Assembly: GCA_910584615.1 (NCBI GenBank)
Contig: CAJUAM010000016.1
Location: forward strand, 1-64,000
DNA from: an uncultured Dorea sp.
GTDB lineage: Bacteria > Bacillota > Clostridia > Lachnospirales > Lachnospiraceae
DNA: 64,000 nt
Direction of reading: 5' to 3'
The position numbers and the translations under genes are program-made. The notes under the pieces are model-generated. The model was not told where the DNA came from. It saw only the letters and a program-made list of their open reading frames with translations, and searched no databases. Positions 42,731-51,124 of the stretch are shown here, in pieces. How positions within the stretch are numbered: the first letter of the stretch is position 1; each line of letters opens with the position of its first letter.

Positions 42731-44557
42731 ATGGTATCACGTAGAAATTATTTTACTATTACTATAGTAATGTTTATAGTGTTCATTCTGTTTCAATTTA
42801 CAAATGTGGTGTTGGAAAGCTTTAAAGGGTATGAAAAAAATCCGTATGCTGTCAGCAGACAGGAATTGTCTACACGCAGTACTGCTTATGAGACAGGAGA
42901 GAAAAAGGAAAAAAGCCTGGGCGACGAAACCCGAAGGCAGGTTGTCTATATTGGTGATGAGAGCAGTCTTATCGGCAGTGTCGTCTATAACTGGGCTGTT
43001 TATACAAAGCGTAAGATCAGCATCTACAGAACAATAGCAGAGTACGAGGCAGCAGGAGAACAGGACAGGTCACAAAATCCAGAATTTTTTGTAATGGATG
43101 CCGCGGGGATAGACTGGAAAAAGGAGAATGTGTGCGAAGTACTGACAGAATATACAGAAAAAGGAATCAATCTGATATTTTCCAATCTTCCGGACGTGTC
43201 TGTGATAGAAGAGACACCAGAGTTAAAGAAGATTCTGGGTATCAAAGAGATCAGGGAATCAAAGACATCGGTGGATGGAATCTATCTAAGAGACGGCTTT
43301 CTCCTCGGAGGAGAAGCAGTATATCAAAGTGAAGATAAAGACGAGATTAAGAAACGGCAGAATATGGAACTTTCGTTTCCGTGGTATGTACTCGGTTCAG
43401 GAGCAGACACATATATACACGGACTTCCTGCAAAGAAAATAAAAGAAGAATATCCTCCGGTCATATGGAGGAATAAGTGCAGGAAAGCTTATGTGTTTGC
43501 TGTAAACGGCAGATATATGGAAGACGCCGCAGGGCTCGGTCTGCTGTCCGCAATGTCTGCAAAAGTGAAAGAATATGAAATATATCCGGTAGTGAACGCG
43601 CAGAACATGCTGATCGTCAATTATCCTTCCCTTGCCTCAGAAAATGAAGAGGAAATGAAGAAACGCTATGGACAGACAACGTCTGATGTGCTTTGGAATA
43701 TCGCGTGGCCGTCCATCATATCCGCGTACCGGAAGAATACACTAGGGCTTTCCTGTATGATGACGCCTCAATATGACTACGAAGAAGATAACTTCCCAAG
43801 TCAGACAAGTCTTGAGTTTTACATGAAGCGGATGAAAGAGCAGAGCGCGGAAGCCGGGCTGTCGGGAGAAAGTGTATCAGATACGCCGGTTGGCCAGAAG
43901 CTTCAGGAAGATGGACGGTTTATGAAAAAAGCACTGCCTGATTATAAATTTACTTCATTTTATACAGGAGAGATGACGGAAGTAGAAGTAGAGTCTGTTC
44001 TTGAGGAGGAACTGCTTAAATCAGTGCGGACCATCGTTGCGGATTACAGCAAAGGCAGCGACGTGATCGGATACCTGTCTGACAGTATTACGAAGCAAAG
44101 TGCGCTCAGTGATGGAACAAGACATACATATATGGAAGATTTCCGGGTCAGATGTGTGGAGACGGCTCTTGGTTATACCAGTGTCCGCATGGATGTAAGC
44201 GACGGGATCTATCCGAAAAGCGATCAAGAGGGAATTGACGGGCTGGTTTCTGATTTTAATTGGAATATCAGGTATCATTGGAAAAAATATCAGGCGTTTT
44301 CGGGGACGACCGTATCAGAATGCGACCAGAGGATCCGTAATTTTATGGCAGTTGATTATACACAACAGCGAAAGAACCATGAGATCATTTTAGAGTATAC
44401 GAGTATGGAAAATCCGGTATGGTTTGTCCTCAGGACGGAAAAGGAAGCGGTCAGGCGCATAGAAGGCGGGGAGTCAAAGATGATTGAAGAAGGGGCATAT
44501 CTTATAGAAGCCAAAGAGGATCAAGTAACGATTGAACTTGCGCCGATAGAAGAATAG
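42731..44557 (+). CDS. Pel-associated membrane-anchored protein (PelA deacetylase-like, DUF2194-type)
   Basis: The 608-residue protein has an N-terminal signal anchor (about residues 7-27) and a large external part. In sequence: a Rossmann-like region (QVVYIGDESSLIG; GINLIFSNLPD), a middle region with MTPQYDYEEDNFP (about 343-355), reminiscent of an acidic metal site in polysaccharide deacetylases, and a C-terminal beta domain (ENPVWFVLRTEKEA). Its place between pelE and pelF is where Gram-positive operons carry the PelA deacetylase. I cannot confirm the catalytic residues, so enzymatic activity is inferred. Confidence 0.65.
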   Translation: MVSRRNYFTITIVMFIVFILFQFTNVVLESFKGYEKNPYAVSRQELSTRSTAYETGEKKEKSLGDETRRQVVYIGDESSLIGSVVYNWAVYTKRKISIYRTIAEYEAAGEQDRSQNPEFFVMDAAGIDWKKENVCEVLTEYTEKGINLIFSNLPDVSVIEETPELKKILGIKEIRESKTSVDGIYLRDGFLLGGEAVYQSEDKDEIKKRQNMELSFPWYVLGSGADTYIHGLPAKKIKEEYPPVIWRNKCRKAYVFAVNGRYMEDAAGLGLLSAMSAKVKEYEIYPVVNAQNMLIVNYPSLASENEEEMKKRYGQTTSDVLWNIAWPSIISAYRKNTLGLSCMMTPQYDYEEDNFPSQTSLEFYMKRMKEQSAEAGLSGESVSDTPVGQKLQEDGRFMKKALPDYKFTSFYTGEMTEVEVESVLEEELLKSVRTIVADYSKGSDVIGYLSDSITKQSALSDGTRHTYMEDFRVRCVETALGYTSVRMDVSDGIYPKSDQEGIDGLVSDFNWNIRYHWKKYQAFSGTTVSECDQRIRNFMAVDYTQQRKNHEIILEYTSMENPVWFVLRTEKEAVRRIEGGESKMIEEGAYLIEAKEDQVTIELAPIEE

Positions 44558-44585
44558 AGCATATTACCGAAAGGGAAGGAATGTA

Positions 44586-46043
44586 ATGAGAATTTGTATA
44601 ATAGCGGAAGGATGCTATCCATATGTGGTGGGAGGTGTGTCTGAATGGCTGCACGGCCTGATACGCTCTTACCCTGAGCAGGAGTTTGTTATATTGTCAA
44701 TCGTGGCGGACCGGTCTATGAGGGGGAAATACGTATATGAGATACCGAAAAATGTGACGGAGATACACGAGCTGTATCTGAATGATTCTGACTGGGGAAA
44801 GAAGCGGGCGCGCGGCAGAGTGCGGATGAATAAGAAAGAGTATCAGGCTTTGTTAAGTCTCCTGCTTGGAGAGCAGATAAAATGGGAACTGCTGTTTGGA
44901 TTTTTTCAGAAATCAGGAATTTCTCTAAATGATATGCTGATGGGTCCTGATTTTTTAAATGCAGTTACAGAATATTATAAGTTGAATTACAGTCAGATGG
45001 TGTTTGCGGACTTTCTGTGGATGTTGCGTTCTATCTATCTGCCTTTGTTTATGGCGCTTAAGATGGAGGTTCCGAAAGCAGATATCTACCACTGTGCATG
45101 TACCGGTTACGCAGGCATATTGGGAAGTATGGCAAAATATATGTACGGGGGACGTTTGCTCATATCAGAACATGGAGTCTATACAAGGGAACGTGAGGAA
45201 GAACTGATCAAGGCAAAATGGGTGCAGGGAATCTATAAAAATATATGGATCGAACAATTCCAGAAGATGTCAGCATTGGCATATGACAGGGCAGATGCGG
45301 TTACCAGCCTGTATGAACATGCGAGGGAGCTTCAAGTGGAACTGGGATGCGATCCCGGTAAAACGCTGATCGTGCCAAATGGGATTGAGGTAGAAAAGTT
45401 TGACGGCCTTTTAGGTAAATCAGAGGAGGAGGCAAAATATATCAATGTCGGAGCAGTCTTAAGGGTGACTCCCATCAAAGATATTATGACGATGATCCAG
45501 GCATTTGGATTCGCGAAGGAGATGGAGCCTTCCTTAAAGCTTTGGATCATGGGGCCTTTAGATGAAGAAGATGAGTACGCAAAGGATTGTTATGAGCTGG
45601 TGCGGATCATGGGAGTATCGGATATCGTATTTACAGGGCGGATTGATGTTACAGAATACTATGGAAAGATGGATATGCTTTTGCTGACCAGTATCAGTGA
45701 GGGACAGCCGCTTACGATTCTTGAAAGCTTTGCGGCACGTAAGCCTGTCATTGCTACTGATGTTGGAAACTGCCGCGGGCTGATACTTGGTGAGAATGAT
45801 GATTACAAAGAGGCGGGTATCGTTACGCGTATCATGCATGTTGAGGAGATCGCGCGCGCAATACTTACGCTGGCTCATGATGAAGGGCTGCGTGTCCGCA
45901 TGGGAGAGAACGGTTACAAAAGGGTTGCGGCGGGATACCGTATTGAACATCTGCGGGCTGCGTACAGAAATATTTATGAATCGCTTTCAGAGAAAGAGAC
46001 GGGCGAAGAAAAGGACGGGGGAACAGAACTATGGCAGGCGTAG
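44586..46043 (+). CDS. pelF: PelF-type GT4 glycosyltransferase
   Basis: PelF polymerises UDP-activated N-acetylhexosamines at the cytoplasmic face. The 485-residue protein starts MRICIIAEGCYPYVVGGVSEWLHGLI, quoted in part as AEGCYPYVVGGVSEW, a PelF hallmark. It also has YHCACTGYAGILGSMAKY, LLISEHGVYTRERE, the nucleotide-sugar site VPNGIEVEKFDG and the EX7E motif in SEGQPLTILES. GAAAGGAAG precedes the ATG. It overlaps pelG by 13 bases. Confidence 0.93.
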   Translation: MRICIIAEGCYPYVVGGVSEWLHGLIRSYPEQEFVILSIVADRSMRGKYVYEIPKNVTEIHELYLNDSDWGKKRARGRVRMNKKEYQALLSLLLGEQIKWELLFGFFQKSGISLNDMLMGPDFLNAVTEYYKLNYSQMVFADFLWMLRSIYLPLFMALKMEVPKADIYHCACTGYAGILGSMAKYMYGGRLLISEHGVYTREREEELIKAKWVQGIYKNIWIEQFQKMSALAYDRADAVTSLYEHARELQVELGCDPGKTLIVPNGIEVEKFDGLLGKSEEEAKYINVGAVLRVTPIKDIMTMIQAFGFAKEMEPSLKLWIMGPLDEEDEYAKDCYELVRIMGVSDIVFTGRIDVTEYYGKMDMLLLTSISEGQPLTILESFAARKPVIATDVGNCRGLILGENDDYKEAGIVTRIMHVEEIARAILTLAHDEGLRVRMGENGYKRVAAGYRIEHLRAAYRNIYESLSEKETGEEKDGGTELWQA

Positions 46044-47497
46044 GCGTCAGATTAAACCGGATATTTGAGAAAAAATCAATTGCGGCGGATATCGCAGGTT
46101 TTACTTATAGTATCATAATTACGATAGCTCCCACATTGGTGGTCATATTAGGCATTCTGCTGATGGGGTGGGTGCTTGGATTTGATAAGTTATCCTATCT
46201 GGAAAGAGAATTGTTTTCCTGTACGGTGCTTTATGTGTTTATCTTTTCTCTTTTAGTAGTCTCTGTATTTAACGCAGTATTATCCAAGTATGTGCAGGAT
46301 GACATATATGAAGAACGATATCAGGATATCCTGCCCTGTTATTATATGGGACTGATTTTGAATCTGGTTCCGGGAAGTATACTTGGCGCGGTTTTCTGTC
46401 TGTGGGAACACTTTGTGGGCGGAGTAGGGGTTTTTTATGTCTTTTTGGAATTTTGCGCTTATATATGTATGATACTGGTATTTTACTCGATGATCTATCT
46501 GTCTATCTGTAAGGATTATGAGAAGATTTCGCTGTTTTTCTTTTTAGGAATGGCGGCTGCGTTTGTGATCTCTCTTGTCTTAAGATTTTTATGCCGGTGG
46601 GATATTTCTAAGAGTATGCTCACGGCACTTACGGCAGGTTTTTTTCTGATCGCAGTGATGGAGTTTGCCGCGGTAAAAAGATATTTTCTTAAGAACAGCA
46701 ACAGATATAAGCCGGTGCTTGGATATTTTGTAAGATGGTGGCATCTTATAGTTACAAACTTTTTTTATGTCTGTGGCTTATATGTTCATAACTTTGTGTT
46801 TTGGACGGGTGACAGCAGGAGAGTGCTTGTAAAAAGCTTTGTGTTCAACCAGCCGTACGATATGGCAACCTGTCTTGCGTTGTTTACGAATCTGTCTGCT
46901 ACTGTTATTTTTATCACACATATGGAAATGCATTTTTTTGAAAAGTATAAAGCATATTCAGAGGCAGTCATCGGAGGGAAAAAAGCGGATATTGAGAACG
47001 CGAAGAAGCGGATGTTCAGACAGCTTGGAAATGAACTGATGAATCTCGTGCGTGTTCAGTTTATTATTTCGGTGGTCGTATACTTGCTTTGTGTAGTATT
47101 TCTTCCTCAGTTCGGATTCGCGGGGACTGTGATGCGTATCTATCCTTGTCTGGCAGCAGGATATTTCATATTATTCCTGATGTATGCGGCGCTTTTGCTA
47201 TTATACTATTTTAGCGATCTTAAAGGCGCGATCATGACGGTGCTTGGATTTTTCTTTCTTACGCTTTTCGGAAGCATATACGCAATGAGACTGACAGAGA
47301 TCTGGTATGGGATTGGTCTGGTTGCAGGGTCTTTTGCGGGGTGGACGATTGCGTATATGCGTCTGCGCTGGGTGGAAAGGAATCTGGATACACATATTTT
47401 CTGTCAGGGCTTTATCCTGAAACAGGAGAATAGTCCGAAACCATCAGGGCTGGTTTATAGAAAAAGGGATGAGAGCAGGAAAGAAGCGGTAGAGTGA
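46031..47497 (+). CDS. pelG: PelG, MOP-superfamily polysaccharide transporter
   Basis: The 488-residue protein has about 12 transmembrane helices and the PelG-typical N-terminus (GFTYSIIITIAPTLVVILGI). The motif FVFNQPYDMATCLALFTNLSATVIF is also characteristic of PelG (cited in part: YDMATCLALFTNL). With PelD and PelE it forms the inner-membrane synthase/export unit. The acidic and basic cytoplasmic loop EMHFFEKYKAYSEAV is as expected. The ending overlaps the next start by an ATGA-type junction. Confidence 0.93.
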   Translation: MAGVGVRLNRIFEKKSIAADIAGFTYSIIITIAPTLVVILGILLMGWVLGFDKLSYLERELFSCTVLYVFIFSLLVVSVFNAVLSKYVQDDIYEERYQDILPCYYMGLILNLVPGSILGAVFCLWEHFVGGVGVFYVFLEFCAYICMILVFYSMIYLSICKDYEKISLFFFLGMAAAFVISLVLRFLCRWDISKSMLTALTAGFFLIAVMEFAAVKRYFLKNSNRYKPVLGYFVRWWHLIVTNFFYVCGLYVHNFVFWTGDSRRVLVKSFVFNQPYDMATCLALFTNLSATVIFITHMEMHFFEKYKAYSEAVIGGKKADIENAKKRMFRQLGNELMNLVRVQFIISVVVYLLCVVFLPQFGFAGTVMRIYPCLAAGYFILFLMYAALLLLYYFSDLKGAIMTVLGFFFLTLFGSIYAMRLTEIWYGIGLVAGSFAGWTIAYMRLRWVERNLDTHIFCQGFILKQENSPKPSGLVYRKRDESRKEAVE

Positions 47498-47928
47498 TGA
47501 GACAAATGATGCTTATTGTGGGAGCTATGGTAGAATTAGCAGTTTTATGGTTCCGCGCTGAGAAAAAACTGACAGTAGATTTTGCGGGCTTATGGGGGAT
47601 TTTGGGGGCACTTCTTATAGTAACAGGGGCAGTGTCCTCTTTTTCAGACTGGGTCAGGATATTTTTTGAAAAGCCTGAAGCTGGATTGCTGATTGCTGGT
47701 ATCTTGTTTTTGTCAGGCGGATTTTTCATAAGTATCAAGCTCTCAGAGCTGAAGATGAAAAATCAGGAATTGGCTATCTATGTATCTTTGCTGCTTCAGG
47801 AAAATGAAAGGATAATGTCCGGATCAGATGAAAGAACGAAAGAGGATTCTATTTGTCATCAATACGATGGGGCGCGCAGGGGCGGAGACGGCTTTGTTAG
47901 AACTCCTGAAACAGATCGATCAAGATGA
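47494..47928 (+). CDS. DUF2304-like small membrane protein
   Basis: The 144-residue frame has three hydrophobic segments (about 4-19, 31-50, 65-82) and a helical tail SIKLSELKMKNQELAIYVSLL. This is the layout of DUF2304 proteins, which accompany dolichol-phosphate-type GT2 enzymes in polysaccharide clusters. The last 34 residues (from MSGSDERT) are read from DNA that belongs to the next gene in another frame and look non-native. The original stop may have been lost by a frameshift near 47,820, or the tail is a harmless extension. Confidence 0.7.
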   Translation: MMRQMMLIVGAMVELAVLWFRAEKKLTVDFAGLWGILGALLIVTGAVSSFSDWVRIFFEKPEAGLLIAGILFLSGGFFISIKLSELKMKNQELAIYVSLLLQENERIMSGSDERTKEDSICHQYDGARRGGDGFVRTPETDRSR

Positions 47929-49036
47929 ATATGAGATTTTTCTCTATGTACTTATGGGTCAGGGGGAGATGATCAAAGAATTACCTGCTAATGTCAGGCT
48001 TCTGAATCAAAGTTTCAGTAAACTGTCAGTTTTAACAAAAAAAGGCAGGCGCAGGATGGCAGGAACGATCCTGCTGTCTTTTTTACGTAACGGAGCGTTT
48101 GGAAGTAAATTATGCAGCATGTTCCAAAGTTTTGCCAGTATGGCGGGAAATGGAAATATCCAGGTTAGTAAGCTGCTGTGGCGTGTCGCTTCAAAAGGCG
48201 CCAGACGTTTTGAAACGCATTTTGATCTGGCGGTGGCATGGCTGGAAGGCGGTTCTGCCTACTATGTCGCTGATCATGTGAACGCATATAAAAAGGCGGC
48301 ATTTATCCATACTGATTATATCAGATCCGGATATACAAGGGTGATGGATCAGGCGTGCTGGGAGCAGTATGAAGAGATTTTTGCCGTCTCTGAAGAAGTA
48401 AAGCGCAGGTTTCAGGCATTCTATCCGGAGTATAAAGAAAAGGTCAGTGTATTTTACAACGTGATCGATTCGGAGTCCATCACACAAAGGTCGAAGGAAG
48501 AGGGAGGATTTTCGGATGATTATGATGGAGCGCGGATTTTGACAGTAGGAAGACTTACATATGAAAAGGGGCACGATATTGCGATAGAGGCTATGATGCT
48601 ATTAAAAAATTCCGGATACATGGCACGCTGGTATGTTCTTGGAGAAGGAGGACAGAGAGGAGCTCTGGAACGAAAGATTGAAAGTCTGGGGTTAAAAGAG
48701 GACTTTAGACTTTTAGGAACTGTCGAAAATCCGTACCCTTATTATGCGCAGGCAGACATTTATGTACATACTTCCAGAGTAGAGGGCAGAAGTGTAGCCA
48801 TCTTGGAAGCTCAGACGTTAGGCTGTGCAGTGATTGCTTCTGACTGCTGCGGCAATAAAGAACAGATCGTAAACGGCAGGGATGGTATACTGTGCGCTCT
48901 TAATCCTCATATTGTGGCGGACAGTATTGAAAGACTGATCAAGGATAAAGAGTACCGTAAGGAACTTGGAAGGGCGGCAAAAGCCAAAAAAGCCCCAAAG
49001 GGACAGCTAAAGAAGCTGCTTGGGCTTTTATCATAG
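47828..49036 (+). CDS. GT4-family glycosyltransferase
   Basis: The protein starts MKERKRILFVINTMGRAGAETALLELL (cited in part), a canonical GT-B N-terminus with the glycine-rich acceptor loop. Typical C-domain motifs are ILTVGRLTYEKGHDIAIEAM, VLGEGGQRGALE and HTSRVEGRSVAILEAQTLGCAVIASDCCGNKE, the last holding the EX7E. The length is 402 residues. The last 20 residues (AKKAPKGQLKKLLGLLS) are encoded by a terminator-like palindrome rather than by a normal end of the domain. It overlaps the previous frame by 101 bases. Confidence 0.88.
   Translation: MKERKRILFVINTMGRAGAETALLELLKQIDQDEYEIFLYVLMGQGEMIKELPANVRLLNQSFSKLSVLTKKGRRRMAGTILLSFLRNGAFGSKLCSMFQSFASMAGNGNIQVSKLLWRVASKGARRFETHFDLAVAWLEGGSAYYVADHVNAYKKAAFIHTDYIRSGYTRVMDQACWEQYEEIFAVSEEVKRRFQAFYPEYKEKVSVFYNVIDSESITQRSKEEGGFSDDYDGARILTVGRLTYEKGHDIAIEAMMLLKNSGYMARWYVLGEGGQRGALERKIESLGLKEDFRLLGTVENPYPYYAQADIYVHTSRVEGRSVAILEAQTLGCAVIASDCCGNKEQIVNGRDGILCALNPHIVADSIERLIKDKEYRKELGRAAKAKKAPKGQLKKLLGLLS
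48986..49029 (+). terminator. Terminator-like hairpin inside the 3' end of the GT4 gene
   Basis: AAAAAGCCC (48987-48995) pairs with GGGCTTTT (49022-49029). Inside it a second stem CAGCT/AGCTG forms. A short T-run follows immediately. The hairpin straddles the last codons, with the stop at 49034-49036. Confidence 0.6.
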
Positions 49037-49042
49037 GATGAT

Positions 49043-49831
49043 ATGGAGAAAGAAAAAGAACTGCTGGTGATCATACCGGCTAATAATGAAGAACAAAATA
49101 TTTCAAAAGTTATGCTGCAATTAGAGGATCAGCATATCAAAGAGACAGCAGATATACTTGTTATCGACGATGCGTCTTCGGATGGGACAGGACAGATCGT
49201 CCAAAAGAAAAAGTGCTGCATGGTCAGAAATGTATTCTGTCTGGGCTATGGCAGTTCCCTTCAGTTAGGATACCGGTATGCGCTGCGAAGAGGATACCGG
49301 TATATTATCCAGCTGGATGCGGATGGGCAGCATGATGCATGCAATATCCCGGTGATTTATGAGAGACTGCGTCGGGAGGATGAAAAGGGACGGTATCCGG
49401 ATATCGTACTGGCTTCCAGGTTTATGGAGGGGAGTTCTGATTTTCCGGTTTCTGTGTTAAAAAGAGCAGCATATGCGTGGTTTCGGTCGTTCATTTACAT
49501 GGTGACAGGAAGAAGGATCAAAGACCCTACAACAGGCCTGCAGGGGCTTAGCAGAAAGGCATTTTCTTTTTACGCGGGATACCAGAATTTTGATGATTGC
49601 TATCCGGATGCGAATATGGTGATCCAGATGCTGCTGCTTGGATTTTATGTGACAGAGATCCCGGCTGTTATGCATAGGAGAGCCGGCGGGAAAAGTATGC
49701 ATAGCGGGATTAAGGCTGTCTGGTATATGTGCAGGATGTTTTTTGATATTCCGGCAATCGTATTTCGAATAAAAGGATTGAAAAAGGATGCAGATTTTGT
49801 TTGGAAGGAAGATAAGATTTCAGAAAAATGA
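49043..49831 (+). CDS. GT2 dolichol-phosphate-mannose-synthase-like transferase
   Basis: The 262-residue GT-A enzyme has VIIPANNEEQNISKVM, VIDDASSDGTGQIV, the DxD-bearing QLDADGQHDA (about residues 90-100), and the acceptor-side motif DPTTGLQGLSRKA. This class transfers a sugar from a nucleotide donor to a polyprenyl phosphate. No transmembrane helix is evident at the C-terminus. The DUF2304-like protein two genes upstream is a frequent partner of this class. It overlaps the next frame by 44 bases. Confidence 0.88.
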   Translation: MEKEKELLVIIPANNEEQNISKVMLQLEDQHIKETADILVIDDASSDGTGQIVQKKKCCMVRNVFCLGYGSSLQLGYRYALRRGYRYIIQLDADGQHDACNIPVIYERLRREDEKGRYPDIVLASRFMEGSSDFPVSVLKRAAYAWFRSFIYMVTGRRIKDPTTGLQGLSRKAFSFYAGYQNFDDCYPDANMVIQMLLLGFYVTEIPAVMHRRAGGKSMHSGIKAVWYMCRMFFDIPAIVFRIKGLKKDADFVWKEDKISEK

Positions 49832-51107
49832 TTTTACAGAGAGCAGTGACCTGTTGGAAAACCCAGGAACAGGGTGGTATCACGTTTATTCTTTTGAAAT
49901 CGGCGCACTGTTAAAAGATACCCTTAAAGAGGCGAAGGGAAGTCTTGCTACCGTCAGCAGTAGAGAACAGCTTGTACTGGTACGGATCAATATCGGGGCG
50001 TTTCGGGGAGGAGACATATCAAAGGAAGGACTTTCTTATATTGAGCGGATCCTTGAGCTGTTCCACATTTATGGAAAGCAGATCATACTCCGTTTTGCTT
50101 ATGATACAGAAGGAAAGGGTATGGAACGGGAGCCGAAGGACGCATCACTTGTTATCAGGCATATGGAGCAGTTAGGAGATATTATATGCGGGTATGCGCA
50201 GGACATTCTGGTACTGCAGGGGATTTTTGTGGGAAACTGGGGAGAAATGCACGGCTCAAAGTTCTTGGATGTGCTGTGTATGTCAAAGCTTTTATGCAGC
50301 CTGAATTCGGCCGTTAAGGAAAGGTGTTATCTGGCAGTGCGCACACCGGCGCAGTGGCGGGCCGTCATGAGTCTTCCTATGGCAGAAAAGAGGCTGAAAG
50401 GAAGAGTAGCATTGTTTAATGACGGCTTGTTTGGCTCATCTACTGATCTGGGAACATATGGAGAGGATAATGCTCACCTGCCGGATAGATGCGGGCGTAT
50501 GGGACGCAGTGAGGAGCTTAGATGGCAGAGGGAACATATGGAGAATCTTCCAAACGGCGGCGAGGCAGTGGGGGGAGAGAGGATAGTTGGGTACCTTGAG
50601 GCGGTAAAAGAGATGAAGGAGCTCCATCTTAGTTATCTTAACAGTGTTTGGCGAAAGGATCAGCTTGAGTACTGGAGGGAAGAAAAAGTAGAAAAGCCCG
50701 GCTGTTTTTACGGTTTGAGCGGGTATGAGTATATTGGCCGGCACTTGGGATATCGTTTTGTAATACGAGATGCGAAGCTCCTTTCAGGAAGGAAGCTTTC
50801 GGTAGAGGTTGAAAATTGCGGTTTTGCCGGATTATGCGAAGAAACGGAGTGTATGCTGATCGTGGAGGATGGGAATGGGAGCATGGAGCGCAGACTTTTA
50901 GATATCGATGCCCGCAGCTTTAAAAGCGGGCAGAAGACAAAGTTCGCGGTGCCTTTTACCGAGGTGACAGCAGGCAGAAAGAGCGGCAGAGTGTATTTGC
51001 GGCTGCAGAGGAAAAGAGACGGAAGAAATATATATTTTGCCAATCAGGAGCCCTCTGATATGGTACTGCTGGGAGAGTTTCATAATAAAGGCTTTTTTGA
51101 GTTTTAA
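49788..51107 (+). CDS. DUF4874/DUF4832-like protein without signal peptide
   Basis: The 439-residue protein is a clear paralogue of the one at 53352. Shared blocks are the NPGTGWYHVYSF/NPNRGFYHLYSF motif, IILRFAYDTEGKG, VLQGIFVGNWGEMHG, RTPAQWRAVM and LFNDGLFGSSTDLGTY, then YIGRHLGYRFV and a C-terminal beta domain. The architecture (TIM-barrel-like, glycoside-hydrolase-like, plus a beta sandwich) fits DUF4874 plus DUF4832. Unlike the paralogue it has no signal or membrane segment at its N-terminus. The exact start (49788, in the end of the GT2 gene) is uncertain. Confidence 0.78.
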   Translation: MQILFGRKIRFQKNDFTESSDLLENPGTGWYHVYSFEIGALLKDTLKEAKGSLATVSSREQLVLVRINIGAFRGGDISKEGLSYIERILELFHIYGKQIILRFAYDTEGKGMEREPKDASLVIRHMEQLGDIICGYAQDILVLQGIFVGNWGEMHGSKFLDVLCMSKLLCSLNSAVKERCYLAVRTPAQWRAVMSLPMAEKRLKGRVALFNDGLFGSSTDLGTYGEDNAHLPDRCGRMGRSEELRWQREHMENLPNGGEAVGGERIVGYLEAVKEMKELHLSYLNSVWRKDQLEYWREEKVEKPGCFYGLSGYEYIGRHLGYRFVIRDAKLLSGRKLSVEVENCGFAGLCEETECMLIVEDGNGSMERRLLDIDARSFKSGQKTKFAVPFTEVTAGRKSGRVYLRLQRKRDGRNIYFANQEPSDMVLLGEFHNKGFFEF

Positions 51108-51124
51108 AAAGAGGAGATGACAGT

